From assembly GCA_900107185.1 (NCBI GenBank), contig FNPA01000001.1:124001-188000 (forward strand): a DNA stretch of 64,000 bases, written 5' to 3'. The notes under the pieces are model-generated. The model was not told the DNA's origin and ran no database searches. It saw only the letters and a list, made by a program, of their open reading frames with translations. Positions 18,252-26,622 of this stretch are shown piece after piece. Each line of letters opens with the position of its first letter. Positions within the stretch are counted from its first letter, which is position 1. The translations under genes and the position numbers were made by a program. This stretch comes from Ruminococcaceae bacterium YAD3003. GTDB taxonomy: Bacteria; Bacillota; Clostridia; Saccharofermentanales; Saccharofermentanaceae.

Positions 18252-18736
18252 GCCTTTGCTGCCTCCTCTTTCAATTCATTAATGATTGTCGGAACCTGGT
18301 CAACCTTAACCTTAGGGTAAACCTGTCCGTTGATGCTTACTGCGGGTGCGATACCGCATGCGCCGATGCAACGGAGAGCATCCAATGTGAAAAGGCCATC
18401 TTCACTGGTCTGACCGGGTTTGATCTTCAGAATTTCAGAGAACTTATCGATAACGTTCTGTGCGCCCTTAACATAGCACGCAGTTCCGAGACAGCAACCG
18501 ATAACATACTTTCCCTTCGGAGTAAGAGAAAAGAATGAGTAGAATGTAACAACTCCATAAATCTCTGCAACCGAAATACCTGTCTTCTGTGATACCAATT
18601 CCTGAACTTCGAGCGGAATGTATCCGTACTCATTCTGAATGTCACTCAGGATCATCATCAACGGGGTCTTATCGTTCTTGTGACGATCACAGATCTCCGT
18701 AATCTGAGCGACAGCAGCTTCTTGTAATTTAGCCAT
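18248..18736 (-). CDS. hndA: [2Fe-2S] NuoE-like subunit of the hydrogenase
   Basis: 162 residues from ATG 18736, which follows AGGAGG by about six bases; a longer reading to 18790 has no ribosome site. The N-terminal helical part (ILSDIQNEYGYIPLEVQE, VVTFYSFFSL) and the thioredoxin-like C-terminal part with C-C-L-G-T-A-C and C-I-G-A-C-G place it in the NuoE/HndA family, where four Cys hold one [2Fe-2S] cluster. It is the first gene of the hydrogenase operon and overlaps hndC by 4 bp. A TTGACA is present upstream, but no clear -10 box matches it. Confidence 0.94.
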   Translation of the reverse strand: MAKLQEAAVAQITEICDRHKNDKTPLMMILSDIQNEYGYIPLEVQELVSQKTGISVAEIYGVVTFYSFFSLTPKGKYVIGCCLGTACYVKGAQNVIDKFSEILKIKPGQTSEDGLFTLDALRCIGACGIAPAVSINGQVYPKVKVDQVPTIINELKEEAAKA

Positions 18737-18901
18737 AAAAACCTCCTGCCTCTTTTGGGAATATTCCAACCTGTCAATTTTACTGTGCAAGGTGGCAGTT
18801 AGTCCATACTAACTGCCACCCGATATCAGCCATTTTATGTATCAAAAGTGTAAAAAAGTTAACGCAATTGAATATCTATCATTTTCCTCAAAAATGACTG
18901 A

Positions 18902-20977
18902 TTATTCCTCCTCAACGTTGCTTGCAGCGATAACCTTTTCTGCTACTTCCGGCGGTGCTGCCTCATAACGGGCATGAGACATTGCGAACCAGCCTCTGCC
19001 CTGAGTCATGGACTTAAGGTCAGTAGCATACTCGAGCATCTCAGCTGTAGGAACTTCCGCATTAACAACAGAACCTAATTCGTCTGCATCGATACCCATG
19101 ATACGTCCGCGTCTCTTGTTGAGATCGCCCATGATATCACCCTGCTTCTCCTCAGGAACGTGAACCTCAACTGTACTGATGGGTTCGAGGAGCACAGGAT
19201 TACCCTGTGTCATACCTGCCTTGAATGCGAGGTTAGCAGCAATCTTGAATGCCATTTCTGAAGAGTCAACATCGTGGTAAGAACCGTCAACCAATGTAGC
19301 CTTGAGGTTAACTACGGGATATCCTGCGAGAACACCCTTCTTGATGGATTCCTGTAATCCCTTCTCAACTGCAGGGAAGAAGTTCTTAGGTACGGCACCG
19401 CCGAATACCTTCTCTTCGAATACGAGGCCTTCCTGCTCGGGATTAGGTTCGAACTCGATCCAAACGTCACCGTACTGGCCGTGGCCGCCGGACTGCTTCT
19501 TATGCTTACCCTGAACCTTAACTTTCTTGCGGATTGCTTCACGGTAAGGAACCTTAGGTTCGCCCAATTCACATTCTACGTTGTATTTATTTTTGAGCTG
19601 GCTTACAAGGACCTTGAGCTGCATGTCACCGATACCGGAGAGAACCATCTGCTTTGTCTCAGGGTTGGTCTCAACTGAGAAACAATGGTCTTCATCAGCG
19701 AGCTTTGTAAGTCCGGAAATGATCTTATCTTCGTCGCCCTTCTTAAGAGGAACAATAGACTTTGAAAGACAAGGCTGAGGGAACTTGATCTTAGGCATCT
19801 CGAGGATACGTGCGCGGTCGCAGATCGTATCGTTGGTGTCTGTATTAGCGAGCTTTGAAGCAGCGCCGATATCACCTGCTGTGATGCAGTCTGTTGTAAT
19901 CTGCTCCTTACCCTTAAGGAAGAACAGACCTCCGATTCTCTCATCCTTACCCTTTGTTGCATTGTAAACAGTGGAGTTAGCGCGGAGTGTACCAGCGTTA
20001 ACCTTGAAGATACTGATCTTACCTACGAACGGGTCAGAGATTGTCTTGAAGCAGAATGCAACGAGCGGATCGTCGATTGAGCAGCTAACCATCTGTGTGC
20101 CGCCATCAGGAAGAGTAGCCTCGAGAGCGGGCTTCTTGCCTGCCGGAGGTGTATCCTTTGAAATGCAGTTGAGGAGGAAGTCAACGCCCCAGTTCATGTA
20201 AGCGGAACCGCAGTAGATCGGGTGGAGCTTACCTTCACGGAAACCTGCGTGTACACCATGACGGAATTCATCTTCAGTGAACTTCTCACCTGCGAAGAAC
20301 TTCTCCATGAGTGCATCGTCAGCCTCTGCAACTACTTCGTTAACCTTTTCCTGGAGCTCGTCAACTCTCTCGTTGTACTGTTCAGGAAGAGGATATTCTA
20401 CAAATTTACCTGTAGCCTTATCGATAGAAAAAGCCTTACGGTTCATAACGTCAACGATACCTGTCATCTTGCCGTCTTCCATGATAGGGAAAGAGAGCGG
20501 GATAACTGAAGGTCCGTAACGCTCCATCATACGAGCTGCTACAGCTTCGAAATCAGCATTAGGCTCATCCATTCTGTTCATGAAGAAAAGGAAAGGAACC
20601 TTCTTGCCGTTCAAGAGTCTGATTGCCTTCTCGGAACCCACGGATGTACCACCCTTAGCCGAGATCATGATAACGCCGGAATCTGCGATTCTGATTCCGC
20701 TCATCTCTTCTCCGAGGAAGTCGAAGTCACCTGGAGTGTCGATGATGTTGATCTTACTACCCTTATATTCACAGCAGGCAACAGAAAGGCCTACTGACAT
20801 CTGTCTCTTGATCTCCTCAGGATCGTAGTCGAGTGTGGTATTACCATCGTTAATCCGGCCCTGACGATTAATAGCTTTGGTGTAATAGAGAATAGCCTCA
20901 GCTAAGGTCGTCTTGCCGGAACCTACATGTCCGAACAACGCGATGTTGCGAATCTTATCTGCGGAATAATTTTCCAT
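18902..20977 (-). CDS. EF-G-like translational GTPase (paralogue type)
   Basis: 691 residues. GTPase motifs are GHVGSGKTT (residues 15-23), DTPGDFDFLGE, and NRMD in place of the usual NKMD. EF-G domains II to V follow, ending with GRIMGIDADELGSVVNAEVP and the C-terminal GRGWFAMSHARYEAAPPEV. GHVGSGKT in place of GHIDAGKT, and a P-loop region starting 'YSADKIRNIALFGH', put it with the EF-G-like paralogues rather than canonical FusA. Those are thought to act on the ribosome, but their exact job is not settled. The gene stands alone, between the hydrogenase operon and the coiled-coil gene, and is not in a str (rpsL-rpsG-fusA-tuf) operon. Confidence 0.85.
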   Translation of the reverse strand: MENYSADKIRNIALFGHVGSGKTTLAEAILYYTKAINRQGRINDGNTTLDYDPEEIKRQMSVGLSVACCEYKGSKINIIDTPGDFDFLGEEMSGIRIADSGVIMISAKGGTSVGSEKAIRLLNGKKVPFLFFMNRMDEPNADFEAVAARMMERYGPSVIPLSFPIMEDGKMTGIVDVMNRKAFSIDKATGKFVEYPLPEQYNERVDELQEKVNEVVAEADDALMEKFFAGEKFTEDEFRHGVHAGFREGKLHPIYCGSAYMNWGVDFLLNCISKDTPPAGKKPALEATLPDGGTQMVSCSIDDPLVAFCFKTISDPFVGKISIFKVNAGTLRANSTVYNATKGKDERIGGLFFLKGKEQITTDCITAGDIGAASKLANTDTNDTICDRARILEMPKIKFPQPCLSKSIVPLKKGDEDKIISGLTKLADEDHCFSVETNPETKQMVLSGIGDMQLKVLVSQLKNKYNVECELGEPKVPYREAIRKKVKVQGKHKKQSGGHGQYGDVWIEFEPNPEQEGLVFEEKVFGGAVPKNFFPAVEKGLQESIKKGVLAGYPVVNLKATLVDGSYHDVDSSEMAFKIAANLAFKAGMTQGNPVLLEPISTVEVHVPEEKQGDIMGDLNKRRGRIMGIDADELGSVVNAEVPTAEMLEYATDLKSMTQGRGWFAMSHARYEAAPPEVAEKVIAASNVEEE

Positions 20978-21008
20978 CAGTCATTTCCTCCTTCGAAGAC
21001 AAAAATAA

Positions 21009-21030
21009 ATACCTATTAATTATAAGGTAT
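21009..21030 (-). promoter_or_regulatory. Palindrome around the -10 box of the EF-G-like gene
   Basis: ATACCT, ten A/T bases, AGGTAT is a 22-bp inverted repeat. On the minus strand it contains a TATAAT-like box (CTTATAATTAAT) about 45 nt before the start codon. It could be an operator or simply an A/T-rich promoter. Confidence 0.35.
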
Positions 21031-21139
21031 CTGATATGCGATTTCCACAAAAAAATATCTCTGCTCGAAAACTTTTTTGTGCATAATAATTTTCGAGCTG
21101 TCAAGTGTTTTTGAGGGTTATTTCTAGGAAAAACTGCAC

Positions 21140-21173
21140 AAAAAAAGACCGGCCATTTTGGTGAGCCGGTCTT
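21140..21173 (-). terminator. Terminator after the zinc-ribbon coiled-coil gene
   Basis: On the minus strand AGACCGGC and GCCGGTCT pair around an 11-nt loop, followed by seven T. It lies 21 bp after the stop at 21194. Confidence 0.88.
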
Positions 21174-21193
21174 ATCAATAGCTTTTTGACTGA

Positions 21194-22918
21194 TTATTTA
21201 GCAGGTCTGGCGAAAATAAGTACCAATCTGTCTTCCTTCGCATCGAAAGGATTGGATGCCAGTGAAGACAATGAAGTAGCTTCGGAAGATCCGCCCATTG
21301 AAGACATAAGCTTACCGCCGTCGTCATCAATTGTGGATACGAGTGTCCAACCGTCAGCTGCCTTCTTCTTAAGGAGCTTTGTAAGGGCATCAACGTTAAC
21401 TTCAGCAGCCTTGTTGTGTTCAACTGTCTCAACGGAATACTCCATCGGGCCGCCGGCACCGCCGCCTGCTCTGACCTTCTTCTCCAAATCTGCAACTGCG
21501 CTGTCTAATGCAGCAAGCTTTTTCTCAAGCTCAGCCTTCTCCATCTCGTTCTCCTCGATTTTCTTATTTAATTCCTGGATCATGTTCTCTTTATCAGCGA
21601 GCTGGTCTAACATCTGACCCTTTTCACTCTCGCTCAATGCAGCCTGCTTAAGGAATACTGACTGCTTTTCTGCGTTAAGAACGATCTCCTGTGCAGCTGC
21701 CTCTGCAAGAACAGTAGCATTCTTAGAGTCAGCGATGATGACCTTTGCTTCCTTGAGTTCTGACTGGAGACCCTTGATCTGATCCTGGATATCTTCTGAC
21801 TGCTGCTGATATTCTTTGCAAGCCTTCTCAGCATTGTTCATTCTCTTCTCAGCATCCTCAAGCTCTTCTCTGGCCTGCTTGAGTGTATCGTCGAGATCCT
21901 TCTGCTGCTGTGCTGCTTCCTTATTGAAATTGTCGATCTCAGCGGCCAATTCATCACGCTTTGCAGCTGCAGCTTCAGCTTCGCTCATGACAGCCTTAGC
22001 CTTCTCTGTCATCTCATCGAGTTCAGCCTGAGCCTGCTTGTTGCGCTCTTCAAGGTGGACGATGATCTGATCTCTCTCAGCCTGAGCCTCAGCGATAAGC
22101 TTCTCCTTCTCAGCATTAGCCTTATCTCTGTCGCGCTCTGCTTCTTCCTTCATCTTGAGAACTTCAGCAGCCTGCTTCTCGGCAATCTTCTTGTTCTCTT
22201 CTTCGAGTCTTGCTCTTTCTTTCTCGTAATCTTCGCCAAGCTTAACGATCTTATCTTCTGCAGCCTTAACCTCTTTTTCCTTCTCGGCAATGAGTTTGTC
22301 TGCATTGTCCATCATAACCTGGACTTCTTTTGCCTGTGCAATGACTTCGTCTCTCTTTGCCATAGCCTCGGCATATTCTTTTTCAACCTGAGCAGCAATC
22401 TGTTCTGTCTGCTTCTGGGTCTCTTCGTAGATCTTCTCCTGCTCAATCTTGGCAGCAGCGATCATTTCGTCGTGCTCTTTCTGGGACTCCTTCTTAGCCT
22501 TCTCGATCATCTCGCTGGCTTCTTTACGGAGAGCATCACGCTTATCGCGGGCCTCAGTCACTTCTCCACGAATTGTCTCTACTGTGGTCTCAAGTGCGGT
22601 TTTCTCTTCGAGCTTTTTCTTCTGGAATGCCGTAAATTCCTTATCGAGTTTATTCTTCTCTGTCTCGAACTGATTCTGCATGTTCGCATAATCGGTCTTT
22701 AACTTTTCAAGGGCTTCAAGGATTCTCTTTTCTTCCTCGGAACGCTTTGCCTCTGCTCGAGCGATGTTCTCCTGTTGCTTCTGGTTAAGGATTTTCTTAG
22801 CTTCAGCAGCAGCCTCTTCGTTGTTGCCTTGTGAAGCCTTCTGGAAATCATATTTGCACATTGAGCAACGGGCAACATTGTCACCCATCATTACGCCGCA
22901 AACCGGACACTTCTTCAT
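21194..22918 (-). CDS. Zinc-ribbon protein with long coiled coil
   Basis: 574 residues, start after AGGAG. Residues 3-21 form a CPVCG..CSMC zinc ribbon. From about 40 to 480 the protein is almost uninterrupted Glu/Lys/Ala-rich heptad sequence, predicted to be a long coiled coil. A short Gly-rich hinge (RAGGGAGGPMEYSVE) leads to a C-terminal domain of about 80 residues (TKLLKKKAADGWTLVSTIDDDG ... EDRLVLIFARPAK), reminiscent of small DUF4177-type domains. No signal peptide or TM segment is seen, so it is cytosolic. The function is not recognised; it could be a structural or scaffolding protein. It is monocistronic, with a terminator after it and the peptide-transporter gene divergent from it. 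Confidence 0.8.
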   Translation of the reverse strand: MKKCPVCGVMMGDNVARCSMCKYDFQKASQGNNEEAAAEAKKILNQKQQENIARAEAKRSEEEKRILEALEKLKTDYANMQNQFETEKNKLDKEFTAFQKKKLEEKTALETTVETIRGEVTEARDKRDALRKEASEMIEKAKKESQKEHDEMIAAAKIEQEKIYEETQKQTEQIAAQVEKEYAEAMAKRDEVIAQAKEVQVMMDNADKLIAEKEKEVKAAEDKIVKLGEDYEKERARLEEENKKIAEKQAAEVLKMKEEAERDRDKANAEKEKLIAEAQAERDQIIVHLEERNKQAQAELDEMTEKAKAVMSEAEAAAAKRDELAAEIDNFNKEAAQQQKDLDDTLKQAREELEDAEKRMNNAEKACKEYQQQSEDIQDQIKGLQSELKEAKVIIADSKNATVLAEAAAQEIVLNAEKQSVFLKQAALSESEKGQMLDQLADKENMIQELNKKIEENEMEKAELEKKLAALDSAVADLEKKVRAGGGAGGPMEYSVETVEHNKAAEVNVDALTKLLKKKAADGWTLVSTIDDDGGKLMSSMGGSSEATSLSSLASNPFDAKEDRLVLIFARPAK

Positions 22919-23151
22919 ACGTTGACTCTCCTAGATAGACATGCAGAACGGGCTGCATGCAAAAATAATATGCATATTATATACCAGCACGCCTGAAATT
23001 ATTATCTTTTCTTCAAATGGATTTTATAAATTTTTAGTTAATTTTCAGAAAGACAGATGTTGTAGGCCATTCTTTTTTGTGTGCGTTGTCATATATAAGC
23101 TAATGCCCCCCTTACATATAATGAATTAACTGTTTTATGGGAGGGGTACAA

Positions 23152-24672
23152 ATGCACCAATCTGTTAAAAAATCATTAGTTTTTGCATCCGTTCTCGCAT
23201 TGGGAACAACTGCAATTGCCGGATGCACAAAGAAGGCTGACGTCAACAACAATGCCGTAGTAGGTATCACTCAGGAACCCGGCATTTTCGACCCGCACAC
23301 AGTAGTTGCGGCAGGTGACGAAGAAATTATTTTCAACGTTTACGAAGGACTCATGAAGTTCGATTACGAGGGAAACCTTAACCCTTGTCTTGCAACTGAT
23401 GTTGAGATCTCAGCTGACGCATCTGTATATACATTCACGATCAGAGAAGGCGTTAAGTTCCATGACGGTTCTGATTTTGACGCAAATGACGTTGTTTATT
23501 CACTCAAGCGCGCTGCAGGTCTTTTGGAAACACAGGACGGCACAGCACTTGTATCAGAGCTCGATTCCATTACTGACGTACAGGTAACTTCTGACGGACG
23601 TGTTGAGGTTACTCTCGAAGCAGGCAACAGCGAGCTCTTGAGTTTCTTTACTGTAGGCATCATCCCCGAAGGATATGACAACTGCCAGAAGGCTCCTGTC
23701 GGAACAGGTCCTTTCAAGTTCGAATCTTACACACCCGGCCAGAGCGTAATTCTTATTAAGAATGACAACTATTGGCAGAAGGGTCTTCCTTACCTTGATA
23801 AGGTTACTTTCAAGGTTTGCGCTGATATGGATGCCGGTCTTACAGAGCTTGCTAACGGCAGCATCGACATCTTCCCTTACCTTTCAAAGGACCGTGCAGA
23901 CCAGCTCGATCCTGCTAAGTACAACATTGAATCAAATGGCTCCAACATGGTTCAGATCTTCGCTCTCAACAATGCAGTTGAACCTCTTAACGATGTAAGA
24001 GTACGTCAGGCTATCAACTATGCCATCAACAGAAAAGACATCATTTCCGTTACTATGGACGGTGCCGGCGTTGAGCTCGCTACAGCAATGAGCCCTGCAA
24101 TGGGAAGCTATTACGACACTTCACTCGACGGTTCTTTCGATCAGGATATTGAGAAGGCTAAGGCTCTTATGGCTGAAGCAGGTTACGAGAACGGTTTTGA
24201 CATTACATGCACAGTACCTTCTTCTTACCTCATCCACGTTAATACAGCAGTTGAGCTCGCTTCAGAACTCAAGGCTATCGGCATCAACATGGAGATCAAG
24301 CAGGTTGACTGGGCTACATGGCTTGAGTCTGTATATGCAGGCCGTCAGTACGAGACAACAGTTATCGCTCTTACGAGCTCATATGCTCCTTACGATGTAG
24401 TAGGACGTTATGCTTCAACATCTGACGGTAACTTCATCAACTACTCCAACCCTGAAGTTGACGAGCTCTTAAAGAAGATCCCGTTAACTGCAGACGAGAG
24501 CGAGAGAACAGAGCTCTATCATCAGGTTCTCGCTGTTCTCACAGAGGATGCATGCTCTGCATACATTCAGGATCCTACAACAATAACAGCCGTATCTACC
24601 AGACTTGAAGGCTATCACGTATATCCGATGTACGTTCAGGATATGTCACAGGTTAAACTCGTAGAAAACTGA
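23152..24672 (+). CDS. ABC transporter substrate-binding lipoprotein, oligopeptide/dipeptide family 5
   Basis: 506 residues from ATG 23152, five bases after GGAGGGG; an ATG at 23137 sits on the ribosome site and is rejected. A signal peptide ends in the lipobox A-I-A-G-C, so it is anchored outside the membrane. The mature protein has family 5 solute-binding features: GITQEPGIFDPH, YEGLMKFD, FTIREGVKFHDGSDFDANDVVYSLKRA and PVGTGPFKFESY. It delivers peptides or similar solutes to the permeases encoded 145 bp downstream. The intervening hairpin and second promoter fit higher expression of the binding protein than of the membrane parts. The ligand cannot be deduced. Confidence 0.93.
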   Translation: MHQSVKKSLVFASVLALGTTAIAGCTKKADVNNNAVVGITQEPGIFDPHTVVAAGDEEIIFNVYEGLMKFDYEGNLNPCLATDVEISADASVYTFTIREGVKFHDGSDFDANDVVYSLKRAAGLLETQDGTALVSELDSITDVQVTSDGRVEVTLEAGNSELLSFFTVGIIPEGYDNCQKAPVGTGPFKFESYTPGQSVILIKNDNYWQKGLPYLDKVTFKVCADMDAGLTELANGSIDIFPYLSKDRADQLDPAKYNIESNGSNMVQIFALNNAVEPLNDVRVRQAINYAINRKDIISVTMDGAGVELATAMSPAMGSYYDTSLDGSFDQDIEKAKALMAEAGYENGFDITCTVPSSYLIHVNTAVELASELKAIGINMEIKQVDWATWLESVYAGRQYETTVIALTSSYAPYDVVGRYASTSDGNFINYSNPEVDELLKKIPLTADESERTELYHQVLAVLTEDACSAYIQDPTTITAVSTRLEGYHVYPMYVQDMSQVKLVEN

Positions 24673-24703
24673 TTTTTTGGATTCCAACTTAAGTAAATAT
24701 CTT

Positions 24704-24736
24704 CAGGGCTCCGATCCAATTAGGTTCGGGGCCCTG
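24704..24736 (+). terminator. Hairpin between binding-protein gene and permease genes
   Basis: CAGGGCTCCGA and TCGGGGCCCTG form an 11-bp stem with one G-T pair and an 11-nt loop. No T-run follows, so it may be a partial terminator or an mRNA-stabilising hairpin that keeps the binding-protein message abundant. Confidence 0.6.
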
Positions 24737-24752
24737 ATCCATATAGTTCTGA

Positions 24753-24782
24753 TTGTTATTTTTATTAAAAACCATATATAAT
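24753..24782 (+). promoter_or_regulatory. Promoter for the permease/ATPase genes
   Basis: TTGTTA at 24753-24758, an 18-nt spacer and TATAAT at 24777-24782, about 30 nt before the TTG start of the first permease gene. Confidence 0.55.
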
Positions 24783-24817
24783 GAATTTTTAATTCACTAA
24801 TAAAGGAGAGACGGGTT

Positions 24818-25771
24818 TTGAAAAGCAAATCCGGTTATATTATCGGAAAGATCATCGAGCTGATTTTGACACTTCTGGTAGTGTCATTACTCGTTTTCAT
24901 TGCCTTTTCCGTCATCCCCGGAGATGCTGCCCGTGTAATGCTCGGACCTAATGCGTCAGATAGCCAGGTTGAATTGCTCCGTGCGGAACTAGGTCTCGAC
25001 AAACCCCTCGTTTCCCGTTATTTCTCATGGCTCCTGGGAATATTCACATTCAATCCCGGCGTGTCTTATTCATACAGTATCGACGTCAGTGAATTAATTG
25101 CCCAGAGACTCCCCGTTACTCTCGGCACGAGCGCGATTGCCATGATCATGGTAATTATCGTATCTTATCCTCTGGCTATTTTAAGTGCACGAAAACCAGG
25201 ACGCCTGGGAGATCAGATCTGTTCAGTCATCGGACATGTCCTTTTTGCGATCCCGCCTTATGTCGCATCGCTCCTCCTGATCCTTCTGGCGAGTTCTGTT
25301 TTCTCACTTCTTACGGTAGGTAACTATGTAAAGCCCTCCGATGATTTCTTCGGATATATCGGCTGCCTGCTCCTGCCTTCTTTTGCTATAGCACTCCCGA
25401 AGATAGCAATGAGCTTCAAGTTCTTAAGATCATCCATAATCGAGCAGCAGTCATCTGACTATGTCAGAACATCCAAAAGCCACGGACTGTCTGATTTTAA
25501 GATCCTGATCCGTCACGTTCTTCCGAATTCAAACGTTTCATCGATAACGATAATCTCCATCATCATGTCAGACATCTTGGGCGGAAGCCTCATTGTTGAG
25601 CAGGTATTTAATCTGCCCGGTTTGGGACGTCTTCTGCTGTCGGCTGTCCAGGGAAGAGATTTCCCTCTGTTATCCGGAATCGTATTCTATATCGCGTTCA
25701 TAACCGTAATCCTCTACTTTATCTCCGACATCGCATCTAGCTTTGCCGATCCGAGAATCAGGCTCAAATAG
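24818..25771 (+). CDS. ABC transporter permease (DppB/OppB type)
   Basis: 317 residues from a TTG start, seven bases after AAAGGAGAG; no in-frame ATG fits. Six TM segments are visible, the first at residues 9-33. The family features are the periplasmic loop after TM1 (GDAARVMLGPNAS, LGLDKPLVSRYFSWL) and the cytosolic EAA loop SKSHGLSDFKILIRHVLPN, which contacts the ATPase. It forms the channel with the second permease encoded 11 bp downstream. Confidence 0.93.
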   Translation: MKSKSGYIIGKIIELILTLLVVSLLVFIAFSVIPGDAARVMLGPNASDSQVELLRAELGLDKPLVSRYFSWLLGIFTFNPGVSYSYSIDVSELIAQRLPVTLGTSAIAMIMVIIVSYPLAILSARKPGRLGDQICSVIGHVLFAIPPYVASLLLILLASSVFSLLTVGNYVKPSDDFFGYIGCLLLPSFAIALPKIAMSFKFLRSSIIEQQSSDYVRTSKSHGLSDFKILIRHVLPNSNVSSITIISIIMSDILGGSLIVEQVFNLPGLGRLLLSAVQGRDFPLLSGIVFYIAFITVILYFISDIASSFADPRIRLK

Positions 25772-25782
25772 GAGGATCGTTT

Positions 25783-26622
25783 ATGGAACAGAAAAAGACT
25801 AAAAACAGATCCCCCGAAGCTTCCATCTTCTATACTGCAGGACTCATATTCCTCGGCATAGTTGTGGCTGCATTCATCATTTCCTTATTCTGGACACCTT
25901 ATTCTCCTGATGCCACTGATGCAGCATCAAAGCTTATGGCTCCTTGCCTTGAGCACCCGTTCGGCACCGATAATTTCGGAAGAGATGTTCTGTCCAGAGT
26001 AATGTCTGCTTCAAAATACACACTGCTCATTTCAGGCGCAGGCGTCGGTATCGCACTGATCCTCGGCACCATCACCGGTGTCCTCGCAGGTTACTATGGC
26101 GGAATAATCGACAGGGGAATAATGCTGTTCGGCAACAGCATTATGTGTTTCCCCGGAATCCTTTTAGCACTCGTTGCAGTAGCTGTTTTCGGACCTTCCG
26201 TAGGAAACGTCATCTGGGCATTGGGACTTGTTTTCGCACCGACATTTGCGAGAGTCTGCCGTGTCGGAACCATGGAAATAAAGGAACTAGACTATATAAC
26301 GCATGCGAGGATAATGGGTGTAAAGCCTTTGCGCATCATGGCGCTCCACGTATTCCCTAACCTGACATCGCAGCTCCTCCCGGCAACCGTAATCGGCCTT
26401 GCCAACATGACGCTGTTCGAATCAGGTATGAGTTATCTGGGACTTGGCGTACAGCCTCCGGACGCTTCATTCGGTAAGATGCTGTCTGATGCTCAGGCAT
26501 ATATCAGGGTAGCACCCTGGCTCGTCATCTTCCCTGCCCTGATGCTGGTCTTCTACATCCTGGGCCTCTATTTCATTTCTGAAGGTCTTCGTGTCGGCCT
26601 CACGAAAGGAGGCAAAAGATGA
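25783..26622 (+). CDS. ABC transporter permease (DppC/OppC type)
   Basis: 279 residues; ATG follows GGAGGATCG. Six TM segments. Family markers are HPFGTDNFGRDVLSRVM near residues 59-75 and the EAA loop (ARIMGVKPLRIMALHVFPNL), then GLGVQPPDASFGKMLSDAQ near the end. It pairs with the preceding permease. The stop overlaps the ATG of the ATPase gene by 4 bp, so translation is coupled. Confidence 0.93.
   Translation: MEQKKTKNRSPEASIFYTAGLIFLGIVVAAFIISLFWTPYSPDATDAASKLMAPCLEHPFGTDNFGRDVLSRVMSASKYTLLISGAGVGIALILGTITGVLAGYYGGIIDRGIMLFGNSIMCFPGILLALVAVAVFGPSVGNVIWALGLVFAPTFARVCRVGTMEIKELDYITHARIMGVKPLRIMALHVFPNLTSQLLPATVIGLANMTLFESGMSYLGLGVQPPDASFGKMLSDAQAYIRVAPWLVIFPALMLVFYILGLYFISEGLRVGLTKGGKR

Noticed and set aside
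14574-18736. Missing hndB as a sign of deletion
   Set aside because: The thioredoxin-like [2Fe-2S] domain is fused to the N-terminus of the HndC-type subunit, and all gene junctions are tight, so nothing appears lost.
22055-22702. Plus-strand Leu/Phe-rich frame that looks like a membrane protein
   Set aside because: Antisense of the Glu/Lys coiled coil; GAA/GAG/AAG codons read backward give Phe/Leu/Ser.
23137-23151. Upstream ATG for the substrate-binding protein
   Set aside because: It overlaps the GGAGGGG ribosome site of the ATG at 23152, which gives a normal lipoprotein signal.
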